Part shown: piece by piece, positions 1-8,805 of the stretch
Layout of the letters: each line of letters starts with the position of its first letter
How positions within the stretch are numbered: the stretch's first letter is position 1
Source: Mycolicibacterium lutetiense
GTDB lineage: Bacteria > Actinomycetota > Actinomycetes > Mycobacteriales > Mycobacteriaceae
Assembly (NCBI RefSeq): GCF_017876775.1
Contig: NZ_JAGIOP010000002.1
Span: forward strand, 2,170,001 to 2,234,000
Direction: 5' to 3'
DNA length: 64,000 nt
Program-made: the position numbers and the translations under genes
The notes under the pieces: model-generated
What the model was told of the DNA's origin: nothing
Database searches by the model: none
Seen by the model: only the letters and a program-made list of their open reading frames with translations

Positions 1-2477
1 AGTTCCAGGACACCGACCCGGTGCAGTGGCAGGTGATCGAGCGGGCGTTCTCCGGGCATTCCACGCTGATCCTCATCGGTGATCCCAAGCAGGCGATCTA
101 CGCATTCCGCGGCGGCGACATCGATACCTATCTGCGGGCCGCGGCGACCGCCGGAGACAAGCAGACGCTGGGCACCAACTGGCGTAGCGACAGTGTGCTG
201 GTCGAGCGGTTGCAGGCGGTGCTGCGCGGTGCCGAACTCGGGGGCCCCGACATTGTGGTGCACGACGTGCAGGCACACCATCAGGGTCATCGGCTGGCCG
301 GGGCGCCCTACAACGATCCCTTCCGGCTGCGGGTGGTGCCGCGGAACCGCACCGGCACCAAGGTGATTCCGATCGCCGATCTGCGCCACCACATCGGTCG
401 GGATCTGGCCGCCGACATCGGGGCATTGTTGGCCAGCGGCGCCACCTATGCCGACCGGCAGCTGCAAGCGGGCGATATCGCGGTGATCGTCGAGACCCAC
501 AAGGACGCCGGGGCCTGCCATACCGCGCTGCTCGACGCCGGTATCCCCGCGGTCTACACCGGGGATTCGGATGTGTTCAATTCCGATGCGGCCGGGGACT
601 GGCTGTATCTGTTGGAGGCCTTCGATCAGCCGCACCGCACCGGGCTGGTGCGTGCCGCGGCGGCCACGATGTTCTTCGGGGAGACCGCGGAAACTCTTGC
701 CGCGGGCGGTGATGCGTTGACCGACCGGGTCGCCGACACGCTGCGCACCTGGGCCGGTCATGCCCGGGATCGGGGTGTGGCGGCGATATTCGAGGCTGCG
801 CAGCTGGCCGGGATGAGCAGGCGGGTGCTGTCGTGGCAGGGTGGCGAGCGGTTGATGACCGATCTGGCGCAGGTGACCCAGCTCCTGGGCGACACCTCGC
901 ACCGGGAGGGCTTCGGGCTGGCCGCCCTGCGGGATTGGCTGCGCACCCAGCGGTCTGAGGGCCGGGGTTCGTCCGAACGCAACCGTCGCCTCGACAGCGA
1001 CGCGGCCGCGGTGCAGATCATGACGGTGTGGGTGAGCAAGGGACTGCAGTTCCCGATCGTGTATCTGCCGTTCGCGTTCAATCGGTATGTGCCGGAGCCG
1101 GATCTGGTGTTGTTCCACGACGAGGGGGTGCGCTGCCTGCAGATCGGTGGCCCCGATCCGGCGGTTACCCGCGCCGGGCGGGCCGAGGCCGCCGCCGATG
1201 ACAGCCGCCTGACCTATGTGGCGATGACCCGGGCCCAGTCGCAGGTGGTGGCGTGGTGGGCGCCGTCCAACGACGAGCCGAACGGCGGCCTGTCGCGCCT
1301 GTTGCGGGGCCGTGCGCCCGGGCAGTCCGTGGTGCCCGACCGTTGTGCACCGGCCCGGGTCTCCGATGACGATGCGCTGGCCCGGCTGCGGGCCTGGGAG
1401 GCCGCGGGTGGTCCGCTGCTGGAGGAGTCGGTGATCGGTGCGGTCATGCCGGTGCCGGCTCAGGCGATACCGGATGATCTGGCGGCACGGCATTTTCATC
1501 GCTCCATCGACACCGCGTGGCGGCGCACGTCGTATTCGGGGCTGCTGCGGGCGGCCGAAGACGCCGGGAATTCCGGGGTGTCCAGCGAGCCCGAGGTCGC
1601 CGAGCTCGACGACGAGTCGACCGACATCGCCGTCGTCGCCCCCGCCCAGGGTGCCGACGTGCCCTCCCCGATGGCGTCGCTGCCGACCGGGGCCGCGTTC
1701 GGATCGCTTGTGCACGCGGTGCTGGAGACCGCCGACCCGCTGGCCGCGGATCTGACATCCGAACTGCTGGCCGAGGTCCGCCGCCACGCGGCCCGCTGGC
1801 CCGTCGAGATCGAGGCCGACGAACTCGCCGCCGCGCTGGTGCCGATGCACGACACTCCGTTGGGCCCATTGGCCCCCGGCATGACGCTGCGCCAGATCGG
1901 GTTGGCGGACCGGTTGTGCGAGTTGGACTTCGAGTTCCCAATGGCCGGCGGCGATCTGCGCGGCGGTGAGTACGCCCGGTTGGCCGAGATCGGGGCCCTG
2001 CTCGACGAGCATCTCCCTGCCGACGATCCGATGGCCGTCTATGCCGAGCGGTTGTCGACCGGACTGCTGGGCCATCAGCCGCTGCGCGGCTACCTGTCCG
2101 GTTCGGTGGATGTGGTGCTGCGGATCGGGCAACGCTTCGTGATCGTCGACTACAAGACCAACTGGCTGGGCAACGGCGACGCGCCGCTCACCGCGGCCGA
2201 TTACGGGCGTGGCCGGATGGCGGAAGCCATGCTGCACTCGGACTATCCGTTGCAGGCGTTGTTGTACAGCGTTGTGTTGCACCGGTTCCTGAGCTGGCGG
2301 CTGCCGGACTACGATCCGGGCACACATCTGGGCGGGGCGATGTACCTGTTCGTGCGCGGGATGTGCGGGCCGCAGACGCCCGTCGTCGACGGACACCCGG
2401 CCGGCGTGTTCGGCTGGGAGCCGCCCGCCGCACTGGTTGTCGCGATGTCGGAGCTACTGGATCAGGGGGCCCGGTGA
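1..2477 (+). CDS. recB: RecB-like helicase-nuclease subunit (5' truncated by window edge)
   Basis: UvrD/Rep-type helicase with a C-terminal nuclease domain, the RecB subunit of the RecBCD double-strand-break processing enzyme. The reading frame is open from base 3 and opens with FQDTDPVQWQ, the tail of the Walker B/motif II (DEFQDTDP), so the true start lies upstream. Visible helicase motifs are GDPKQAIYAFRG (motif III, about position 80-115), VSKGLQFPIVYLP (motif V, near 1035) and YVAMTRAQ (motif VI, near 1215). The nuclease domain shows GSLVHAVLE, GSVDVVL and IVDYKTNW (near 2145-2165), the catalytic D...DYK set of RecB nucleases. The stop overlaps the start of recD, so the two are translationally coupled. 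The family assignment is firm; only the N-terminal helicase half is missing. Confidence 0.95.
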   Translation, partial: FQDTDPVQWQVIERAFSGHSTLILIGDPKQAIYAFRGGDIDTYLRAAATAGDKQTLGTNWRSDSVLVERLQAVLRGAELGGPDIVVHDVQAHHQGHRLAGAPYNDPFRLRVVPRNRTGTKVIPIADLRHHIGRDLAADIGALLASGATYADRQLQAGDIAVIVETHKDAGACHTALLDAGIPAVYTGDSDVFNSDAAGDWLYLLEAFDQPHRTGLVRAAAATMFFGETAETLAAGGDALTDRVADTLRTWAGHARDRGVAAIFEAAQLAGMSRRVLSWQGGERLMTDLAQVTQLLGDTSHREGFGLAALRDWLRTQRSEGRGSSERNRRLDSDAAAVQIMTVWVSKGLQFPIVYLPFAFNRYVPEPDLVLFHDEGVRCLQIGGPDPAVTRAGRAEAAADDSRLTYVAMTRAQSQVVAWWAPSNDEPNGGLSRLLRGRAPGQSVVPDRCAPARVSDDDALARLRAWEAAGGPLLEESVIGAVMPVPAQAIPDDLAARHFHRSIDTAWRRTSYSGLLRAAEDAGNSGVSSEPEVAELDDESTDIAVVAPAQGADVPSPMASLPTGAAFGSLVHAVLETADPLAADLTSELLAEVRRHAARWPVEIEADELAAALVPMHDTPLGPLAPGMTLRQIGLADRLCELDFEFPMAGGDLRGGEYARLAEIGALLDEHLPADDPMAVYAERLSTGLLGHQPLRGYLSGSVDVVLRIGQRFVIVDYKTNWLGNGDAPLTAADYGRGRMAEAMLHSDYPLQALLYSVVLHRFLSWRLPDYDPGTHLGGAMYLFVRGMCGPQTPVVDGHPAGVFGWEPPAALVVAMSELLDQGAR

Positions 2478-4126
2478 TGTTGGATGCGTTCGCCGAGATC
2501 CTCGAGCCTGCCGATGTGCAGGTGGCCCAACGGTTGTGCACGCTCGCGGAAGACACTGACCCGTCCGTCGAACTCGCTCTGGCCCTGGCGGTGCGGGCGC
2601 TGCGCGGCGGCTCGGTGTGTGTGGACCTGCGCTCGGTGGCCGAGCAGGCCCAGCGCCCCGAGCTGCCCTGGCCGCCGGTCGACGAGTGGCTGGCGGCCGT
2701 AACGGCCAGCCCGCTGTTCGGCACGCCTGCGGTGCTGCGGCTGTTCGGGGATCTGCTGTACCTCGACCGGTACTGGTTGGAGGAGCAGCAGGTGTGCGAC
2801 GACGTGCTGGCCCTGGTGGGCGCCCAGCTGGGCGGCGTGGTTCCCGATGTGGCGCGGCTGTTCCCACCGGGTTTCGAGGAGCAGCGGGCGGCGGCGAAGG
2901 TGGCGTTGTCGCAGGGACTGACGGTGCTGACCGGTGGGCCGGGCACCGGTAAGACGACCACGGTGGCTCGGTTGTTGGCGCTTTTGGCCGAGCAGGCCGC
3001 GCTGGCCGGCCGGCCGGCGCTGCGGATCGCGCTGGCCGCGCCGACGGGCAAGGCCGCGGCCCGGCTGCAGGAGACCGTGCAGCTTGAGGTGAACCGGCTC
3101 GATGACGTGGACCGTGAGCGGATCTCCGGGCTGCAGGCAACCACATTGCACCGGCTGTTGGGGTCGCGTCCGGACACGTCGTCGCGGTTTCGTCATCACC
3201 GGGCAAATCGGTTGCCGCACGATGTGATCGTCGTCGACGAGACGTCGATGGTGTCGTTGACCATGATGGCCCGATTGTTGGAGGCGGTGCGTCCGCAGAC
3301 CCGGCTACTACTGGTGGGCGATCCCGATCAGCTGGCGTCGGTGGAGGCCGGGGCGGTGTTGGCCGATCTGGTCGAGGGGTTGGGGTCGCGTGGGGTGGCG
3401 GCGCTGCAAACCTCGCACCGGTTCGGTGAGTCGATCGGCGCGCTGGCGTCAGCAATTCGGTCCGGGGACGCCTCGGGCGCGGTCGAGGTACTGGCGGCCG
3501 GCAGTGAGCATGTCGAGTGGGTGTCCACCGACGCAGGCGAGCGGCTGCGGGAAGTACTTGTGCCCCATGCCCTTGCGCTGCGCCAGGCGGCGATTCTCGG
3601 GGATGCAAGCACGGCGCTGGCCATCCTCGACGAGCACCGGTTGTTGTGCGCGCATCGGCGCGGTCCGTTCGGTGTCGCGCAGTGGAACCGTCAGGTGCAG
3701 CGGTGGCTGGCCGAGGCGACCGGGGAGCCCACGTGGGCATTGTGGTACCCAGGACGGCCAATCCTGGTGACGGCCAACGATTATGGGCTCAAGCTCTACA
3801 ACGGCGATACCGGCGTCACCGTGGCCACACCGGACGGGCTGCGCGCCACCGTGGGTGGGTCGGGAACGTTTGCGACGGGCCGGCTCACCGAGGTGGAGAC
3901 CATGCACGCCATGACGATCCACAAGTCCCAGGGCAGCCAGGCCGACGAGGTGACCGTGCTGCTACCGCCGGAAGACTCCCGATTGTTGACGAGGGAGTTG
4001 TTCTACACCGCAGTCACCCGGGCTAAGACGCGGGTGCGGGTCGTGGGTTCCGAAGCGGAAATCCGCGCGGCCATCGCCCGGCAGGCAGTCCGAGCGACCG
4101 GCCTGCGAAAGCGGCTGAAGCTCTAA
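2477..4126 (+). CDS. recD: RecD-like helicase subunit of exodeoxyribonuclease V
   Basis: SF1B DNA helicase, the fast 5'-3' motor of RecBCD. Of 549 residues, the N-terminal 140 form the RecD-specific region. Walker A GGPGTGKTTTV is near residue 154, Walker B VIVVDETSM near 250, motif III LLVGDPDQLASVEAG near 275, and the C-terminal TIHKSQGSQADEV and FYTAVTRAKTRVRVVG are motifs V/VI. The ATG at 2477 overlaps the recB stop by one base; an in-frame GTG at 2474 would give a 4-bp GTGA overlap and is equally possible. The open frame continues further upstream inside recB, but that extension is high-GC shadow. It ends convergent with, and 4 bp into, a small membrane-protein gene. Confidence 0.95.
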   Translation: MLDAFAEILEPADVQVAQRLCTLAEDTDPSVELALALAVRALRGGSVCVDLRSVAEQAQRPELPWPPVDEWLAAVTASPLFGTPAVLRLFGDLLYLDRYWLEEQQVCDDVLALVGAQLGGVVPDVARLFPPGFEEQRAAAKVALSQGLTVLTGGPGTGKTTTVARLLALLAEQAALAGRPALRIALAAPTGKAAARLQETVQLEVNRLDDVDRERISGLQATTLHRLLGSRPDTSSRFRHHRANRLPHDVIVVDETSMVSLTMMARLLEAVRPQTRLLLVGDPDQLASVEAGAVLADLVEGLGSRGVAALQTSHRFGESIGALASAIRSGDASGAVEVLAAGSEHVEWVSTDAGERLREVLVPHALALRQAAILGDASTALAILDEHRLLCAHRRGPFGVAQWNRQVQRWLAEATGEPTWALWYPGRPILVTANDYGLKLYNGDTGVTVATPDGLRATVGGSGTFATGRLTEVETMHAMTIHKSQGSQADEVTVLLPPEDSRLLTRELFYTAVTRAKTRVRVVGSEAEIRAAIARQAVRATGLRKRLKL

Positions 4127-4272
4127 ACGGCCCGTCCGGCGAAAAATGCGCCGGAAACGAGACCGATCACGAGCGCCAGGGTAGGTAACCCCATCACTAC
4201 GGCCGTAACAACGCCGGCGACCGCGCCGATGCCGAGCACCAGCAGAAGTACACCCACAAATGCACTGAGCAT
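4123..4272 (-). CDS. small two-helix membrane protein
   Basis: A 49-residue protein made almost entirely of two hydrophobic segments (about residues 4-26 and 28-46) ending in FFAGRAV. I chose the ATG at 4272 because GAAAGGGG lies about 6 bases upstream in the minus-strand sense; a longer frame from 4311 would start upstream of that ribosome-binding site. It overlaps the recD stop tail to tail. Function is not recognisable; the composition suggests an inner-membrane mini-protein. Confidence 0.6.
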   Translation of the reverse strand: MLSAFVGVLLLVLGIGAVAGVVTAVVMGLPTLALVIGLVSGAFFAGRAV

Positions 4273-4433
4273 TGCACGCCCCTTTCGTATGACAGCGATC
4301 ACAATGTACATCGTCCGTGGGCTGAATCACACATAGATGCCGCACCAATTCGGTTAACGATTTCGCGGCAAAATGTATAGCTGAGCTTGGTATATGCCTT
4401 GTTCAGCGCGTCCCAGCGAACTCCGGTGCGGAC

Positions 4434-4913
4434 CTACCCGGCGCCCGAGACGCACAGCGCCCAGAACACCAGCGCGTTGACGGCGATAAGGCTCAGCAAC
4501 GAGATCGCGAACGCCCGCCCCCACCGGCGCCTGGGTGCGGCGAACGGCAACACCACGGCGCAGAAGAGACTGAGCGGCACTGAGGTGATGACACCGAAGA
4601 CGATCCCGTAGCCGTGCGGATCGGTGGCCGGGTTCGTGTCGAAGGCCGAACTCAGCATCACGTAGACGATCAGCGCCCAGAACGCCATGGCACCGCAGCC
4701 GATGACCGCAGCGACGCACCGGATGGCCAGCACGAGTTGGTAGTGCCGATCCGTGGGGGGTGGCGGGAGGTAGGCGTGGGGCGGGTACGCCTGGGGCCCG
4801 TACCGGTCGACCCACTCGTGCGGGTAGTCCTCTGGTGGTGACTCCCCCACAGCACCCCCCCCCGGTTCGACGTCTTCACCAGGATAAAGGCGGAACCCCG
4901 GGGCTGCAGGCAC
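4434..4913 (-). CDS. proline-rich-headed membrane protein, unknown function
   Basis: About 159 residues from the GTG at 4913. The N-terminal 55 residues are rich in Pro and Tyr (YGPQAYPPHAYLPPPP), followed by three hydrophobic segments (about 58-86, 100-125 and 135-157), a layout common among actinobacterial membrane proteins with a cytoplasmic Pro-rich head. The start is uncertain: a nine-base C run at 4855-4863 (G run in the coding sense) sits within the N-terminal codons, and an in-frame GTG at 4850 begins VGESPPEDYPHEW immediately after the G tract, which could itself serve as a ribosome-binding site. The gene follows the alpha/beta hydrolase gene by 12 bp on the same strand, so the two probably form an operon. 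No enzymatic motif is seen. Confidence 0.65.
   Translation of the reverse strand: MPAAPGFRLYPGEDVEPGGGAVGESPPEDYPHEWVDRYGPQAYPPHAYLPPPPTDRHYQLVLAIRCVAAVIGCGAMAFWALIVYVMLSSAFDTNPATDPHGYGIVFGVITSVPLSLFCAVVLPFAAPRRRWGRAFAISLLSLIAVNALVFWALCVSGAG
4855..4863. repeat. C9 homopolymer tract at gene start
   Basis: Nine consecutive C on the plus strand (G9 in the sense of the membrane-protein gene at 4434-4913). It lies 5 bases upstream of an in-frame GTG and inside the longer predicted N-terminus. Slippage here would switch the longer reading frame on or off, or change spacing to the internal start. It could also be a sequencing-length error. Confidence 0.5.
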
Positions 4914-4925
4914 CGATTTCTGCCG

Positions 4926-6644
4926 TCAGACAGTCACCGGTACCGACTGTCCGGCCAGCGGTTCGTACACCGCGTACTGGAACAGGGCATCCAGGATCGG
5001 CCCCACCAGCCCGTCCCACGGAGTCGCCTGCACCGGCTCGGTCGAGGTGAAGGGCAGCACCACCGCGGTGGCGGTACCCGACGGGGTGGGAACCTCGATG
5101 CTCTCCTGCGGTGCGCCGTAGACGCCGTCGTCGGTGCCGCGGTACATGTCGTTGATCCACCCGGCCGCAATCGTTTTGACCGCATCGACATTCTGCGGCT
5201 GCGAGAAGCCGGCGACGAGGTACTCGGCGAATTGCAGGATGACGTTGCCACCCTGAAGTCCGTCGATGTGCCGCCCACCGACCAGCATCACGCCGTTGAA
5301 CCCGCCTGGCCGCGCGGCCTGCAGTTCCTGGCCCACCGTCCCGTTGCGGTTCCACACGTACGGATCGGATGAAATGAGCAGCACGGGGCGGTAATTGGGT
5401 CCGCTGAGTTGGTCGAAGGCGTCGGGCATGTCGTTGTGGGTATCCACCGCGTCGAACAGGACCACCCCGGCGAGGTCCTCGACCGCGCCGTTGTCGACCA
5501 TGCGTCCGGCGGCACCGGTAACCAGCATTCCGCCCAGGGAATGACCGACGAGAACGAACGTGGACGGCAGGGTGACGGGGTGACCGGCTGCCGCACTGGC
5601 GCTCGCGGTCAGTTCTGGCCGGTCATCGGCGAACAGGTCGGCCACCGACTGCTGCATCGGTTCGCCGCCGATCCATTCGCCGTTCGGGTCGAACAGGTTT
5701 GACGAGAGGGACGGGACGACGACGATGCTGTTCGTGTTCTCGGCCAGGTAGGCCGCGGTGTAGCTGTACATCGGGCCGGTGGCCATGAATCCGTGCTGCA
5801 GGTAGATCACGCCGGTGGCGGAGTCCGGGTCTTCGGGAAAGTACCAGTCGGCGCGCACAGTCTGGTTGGTGCCCGGTATGTCCAATGTCGAGGTGCGGAC
5901 GGTGACGTTACTGCCGGGCGGGAGCACCGGCGGTCCCGAAAACACCTGCAGCGCAGTGCCGATAACGTTGAACACCAGCGAGCCGACGATGTTGACCACC
6001 GGTACCGACCGCGGTGCGGTGATCGGGGTGGCCATGGCGGCGACGGGCTTCACGATCTGGCGGCCCCGGGCCGGGACCGGGCTCGTGACCCGGTCGAGGA
6101 CCGCGTCGACGCCGGCGGGCGGCGCCTTCACCTCGACCGGGTGGGTGATGACATCGATCGCGTCCGCGATGTCCGGTACCACCTTCTCCGCCACGGTGGC
6201 GTCGGCGACCTCGGGCAGCTCCGGCACGTCCCGCTTCGTGGCGACCTTGGTGCGCGGAAGTGATTGTGCGGAACGGAGGTTCGCCGCACGATCGGCCAGG
6301 TCGGTCAGGGCGGTCCGCGTGCGGGTGGTGAGGTTGTCGACCAGGCCACGCACGTCGGAACGCGGTGGCAGGGACTTCGGCGCGGATAGCCGCGGGCGTT
6401 GATGCACCGGTGTGTCGCCCTCCCGGCGCGGCTTCTCCTTGTGCGGGCCGAGCCGGGAGGCGGGGCCGCGTTGTTTCGTCGATGCTCCGGAGTCGTTGGC
6501 GGACTGGGTGGTTGACTTTTCGTGACCGGGATCGGCGTGGGCCGTAGCGGCCGTTCCCGCGATCAATCCCATCCAGAGGGCGATCACCAGCACGCCCCAT
6601 CCGATCGCCGCCACTGCATGACTTGTTCGCCCCCGTGTGGTCAC
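4926..6644 (-). CDS. exported alpha/beta hydrolase (lipase/esterase-like)
   Basis: 572 residues. The N-terminus has a hydrophobic stretch (about 11-33) ending in TAATAHADPG, a likely signal peptide with an AXA-type cleavage site. A long low-complexity, charged and proline-rich linker (about 40-200) leads to an alpha/beta-hydrolase domain with IYLQHGFMATGPMYSY (oxyanion region, about residue 283), VLVGHSLGGMLV (nucleophile elbow, Ser near 370) and a likely catalytic Asp/His pair in FDAVDTHND and VGGRHIDG. This implies an extracytoplasmic serine esterase or lipase; the substrate is unknown. It is the first gene of a two-gene minus-strand unit and is divergent from a TetR regulator, which is a candidate for controlling it. 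Confidence 0.8.
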   Translation of the reverse strand: MTTRGRTSHAVAAIGWGVLVIALWMGLIAGTAATAHADPGHEKSTTQSANDSGASTKQRGPASRLGPHKEKPRREGDTPVHQRPRLSAPKSLPPRSDVRGLVDNLTTRTRTALTDLADRAANLRSAQSLPRTKVATKRDVPELPEVADATVAEKVVPDIADAIDVITHPVEVKAPPAGVDAVLDRVTSPVPARGRQIVKPVAAMATPITAPRSVPVVNIVGSLVFNVIGTALQVFSGPPVLPPGSNVTVRTSTLDIPGTNQTVRADWYFPEDPDSATGVIYLQHGFMATGPMYSYTAAYLAENTNSIVVVPSLSSNLFDPNGEWIGGEPMQQSVADLFADDRPELTASASAAAGHPVTLPSTFVLVGHSLGGMLVTGAAGRMVDNGAVEDLAGVVLFDAVDTHNDMPDAFDQLSGPNYRPVLLISSDPYVWNRNGTVGQELQAARPGGFNGVMLVGGRHIDGLQGGNVILQFAEYLVAGFSQPQNVDAVKTIAAGWINDMYRGTDDGVYGAPQESIEVPTPSGTATAVVLPFTSTEPVQATPWDGLVGPILDALFQYAVYEPLAGQSVPVTV

Positions 6645-6687
6645 GCAGGCACGCTAACCGCCGTCGTCGGACTTCCGCAGGAAAATA

Positions 6688-6720
6688 GAACAAATAGCTG
6701 AAAATGTTTCTTTATTGTTC
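6688..6720. promoter_or_regulatory. candidate TetR operator between divergent genes
   Basis: AT-rich stretch in the intergenic gap between the exported hydrolase (minus) and the TetR gene (plus). GAACAA (6688-6693) is mirrored by TTGTTC (6715-6720), and GAAA-ATG-TTTC (6700-6710) is a short inverted repeat inside it; the two centres are one base apart. Position and symmetry fit an autoregulatory TetR operator. Binding is inferred only. Confidence 0.35.
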
Positions 6721-6774
6721 GGCGGGACCGTCCGGCATACTGAAACCCCACCCGCCGCCGAGCAGGACAGTCGA

Positions 6775-7416
6775 TTGCCAGCACCAGAACGTCGCCCCCG
6801 GGGCCGACCCGTGGGTGGTGGCAACACCGCCGAGCAGGCGCGCGAGGTGTTGATGGATGCCGCCGAGTATCTGTTCGTCACCCGCGGCTACCGGGCGTCG
6901 ACGATGGAGGTCATCGCCCACGAGGCGGGTTATTCCCGCACGGCGATCTACCGCCAGTTCACCAACCGCGACGATTTGATCGCGGCCATGGTGCAGCGCA
7001 CCACCCAGCGGCATATGGGGTCGATCCTGCCGCGGATACCCGAGGGTGCCGGGCCCATCGCGCTGCTGGTCGAGAGTCTGGTGATCGTCGCGACCGAACT
7101 GGTGTCGGATCCGCTGCTCAACACGATCGCCGATCAGACGCCCGAGGGCACGATCGCCTCGTTGATCGCTGGGGACTCTGATCTGACCGAACTGGTGACG
7201 ACCACCATCGAAGGCATCATCGCCGAGGACGCCGGTCAGTTCCGTTCCGGGCTGGACCCACACGACCTCGCCCAGTTCATCATCGCGACCGCGCTGGGCT
7301 TCCTGGTGAGGGCCGTCCCCGGCATCACCGAGCCCGACGCGGCCCGACGCTACATCGAGACGTTCGTCCTGCCTGCCATCGTGAAGAAACCCCCGCCGCC
7401 ATGTCGGGTGTTCTAG
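6775..7416 (+). CDS. TetR/AcrR-family transcriptional regulator
   Basis: One-component repressor family. The N-terminal helix-turn-helix is clear: EYLFVTRGYRASTMEVIA followed by HEAGYSRTAIYRQFTNRDD, the canonical TetR pattern. The variable C-terminal ligand domain holds about 140 residues. I prefer the TTG at 6775 (LPAPERRPRGRPVGG), preceded by AGGACAG; a TTG at 6715 is also in frame but lies inside the putative operator. It is divergent from the exported hydrolase operon, its most likely target together with itself. The ligand cannot be read from sequence. Confidence 0.85.
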   Translation: MPAPERRPRGRPVGGGNTAEQAREVLMDAAEYLFVTRGYRASTMEVIAHEAGYSRTAIYRQFTNRDDLIAAMVQRTTQRHMGSILPRIPEGAGPIALLVESLVIVATELVSDPLLNTIADQTPEGTIASLIAGDSDLTELVTTTIEGIIAEDAGQFRSGLDPHDLAQFIIATALGFLVRAVPGITEPDAARRYIETFVLPAIVKKPPPPCRVF

Positions 7417-7425
7417 TGACGAGGC

Positions 7426-8679
7426 TCAGTGCAGGGCGCTGCCCTTGGCCCATTCGGCCCAGGGCATCGACCAGTCGCCGTTGTTGACCGGCTTGAGCGG
7501 GTCACCGCCGGTGTTGCGGATCTCGACGATGTCGCCGGGCACCGAGAAGTTGTAGAACCATTCGGCGTTCTCGCCGCTGAGGTTCAGGCAGCCGTGGCTG
7601 ACGTTCTCCTTGCCCTGCGCCCAGATCGTCGAGTTGAGCTGATGCAGATAGATGCCGTCGATGCTGATGCGCGTGGCCCACGGAATGGTCGTCTTGTAGC
7701 CGAGCCGCGAATTGACGGGCAGACCGTAGGTCGACGAGTCCATGATCACCGGGTTGGCCTTGTCCATCACGGTGTAGACGCCGCGGGGAGTCCAGAAACT
7801 CATCGTGGTGCCGCCGACCGTCTCGGTGCCGCCCATGCCCATCGAGGTCGGCATGGTCCGCACCAGCTTGCCGTTGTCGTAGACCCTGACCTGCTTGTCG
7901 GTGTCGTCGGCGACGGTGACGTGGGAGGCCCCGATGTTGAACGAGACCTTCTCATCCTGCGCGCCGTAGAGATCGTCGCCGAGTTTGGCGCCGTAGATGC
8001 CGGCATCGACGGTGACCTTGGTGCCCGGTGCGTAGTACTTCTCCGGGCGCCAGTGCGCGGTCTGGTCGTCGATCCAGTTCCACGAGCCGACAGCCTTGGG
8101 CTCGGTGGTGACCTTCATCCGCTTCTCGGCGGTGGCCTTGTCGGTGATCGGTTCATCGAATCGCGCGACGATGACCGTGCCGACGCCGTAGGTGGCGCCG
8201 TCCTGCAGCGAGGCGTAGTTCGTGCCGTTGAGGTAGACCCGGGCCTGGTAGCCGGGGGTCACAGTGGAGAACGTGGTGGCTTTCCGGGTCGGCATGCCGC
8301 CGGGGCCGCGCGCGTCGACCTTCAGCGTGTAGCTGCGGCCATAACCGAGCGCGGTGGTCGGCTTCCAGGTCTTGGAGTCGGGAGTGAGGATGCCGGGGAT
8401 CTCTTTGCCGGCGTCGTTGACCATCGTCACGCGCGCGACGGTGCCGGTGTCGGCGGTGACCAAGACCCGGGCCAGCGGGTCGACCTCGGCGTCGGGCTTG
8501 GGGGTGATGGTGAGCTTGGCCGGTTCGGTGGGTGAGGGCTGCGGGGCACCCTGGGGTGCCGCGGCCAACGTCTGGCAGTGCTCCGCGCAGTCCGGCAGGG
8601 CCGAGACAACAACGCCACCCGACACGGCCAGCACGGCAAGTGCGACCGCCAGATAGGCACGACGAACAGACGTCAACAT
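7426..8679 (-). CDS. L,D-transpeptidase (YkuD), exported peptidoglycan cross-linker
   Basis: 417 residues. A signal-anchor or signal peptide covers about residues 8-30, followed by a Pro/Gly-rich linker, Ig-like domains (PLARVLVTADTGTVARV; YGVGTVIVARFDEPITD) and a YkuD catalytic domain. The catalytic signature is IYLHQLNSTIWAQG followed by NVSHGCLNLS, with the nucleophilic Cys in SHGCLN. The C-terminus WSMPWAEWAKG matches the mycobacterial Ldt C-terminal cap. The enzyme makes 3-3 meso-DAP cross-links in the periplasm. The HQLN insertion before the active site differs from the LdtMt2 type and resembles the LdtMt5-like branch as I recall it, so no symbol is given. Start is GTG 8682 or ATG 8679, preceded by GGAG. 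The gene is tail to tail with the TetR gene. Confidence 0.9.
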   Translation of the reverse strand: MLTSVRRAYLAVALAVLAVSGGVVVSALPDCAEHCQTLAAAPQGAPQPSPTEPAKLTITPKPDAEVDPLARVLVTADTGTVARVTMVNDAGKEIPGILTPDSKTWKPTTALGYGRSYTLKVDARGPGGMPTRKATTFSTVTPGYQARVYLNGTNYASLQDGATYGVGTVIVARFDEPITDKATAEKRMKVTTEPKAVGSWNWIDDQTAHWRPEKYYAPGTKVTVDAGIYGAKLGDDLYGAQDEKVSFNIGASHVTVADDTDKQVRVYDNGKLVRTMPTSMGMGGTETVGGTTMSFWTPRGVYTVMDKANPVIMDSSTYGLPVNSRLGYKTTIPWATRISIDGIYLHQLNSTIWAQGKENVSHGCLNLSGENAEWFYNFSVPGDIVEIRNTGGDPLKPVNNGDWSMPWAEWAKGSALH

Positions 8680-8709
8680 CACTCCAATGTGGTTCGGCGA
8701 GGGCCATAT

Positions 8710-8726
8710 TGATCAGGGGGTGATCA
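8710..8726. promoter_or_regulatory. TGATCA-G5-TGATCA repeat upstream of the transpeptidase gene
   Basis: Two copies of the palindromic hexamer TGATCA (8710-8715 and 8721-8726) separated by five G, 30-45 bases upstream of the L,D-transpeptidase start. This is both a direct and an inverted repeat, a geometry compatible with a dimeric regulator site. No regulator is assigned. Confidence 0.3.
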
Positions 8727-8805
8727 GTGTCTCAATGGTAGCCGGGCCACTTCGTCGTCGACGCAACGCCTCAGGTATGTGGGCGAGTCGTGGCGGTGTC
8801 GTTGC

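Noticed and set aside
7429..8535. Long plus-strand frame opposite the transpeptidase gene
   Set aside because: It is antisense to a clearly conserved protein and has the Arg/Gly/Val-rich composition of high-GC shadow frames.
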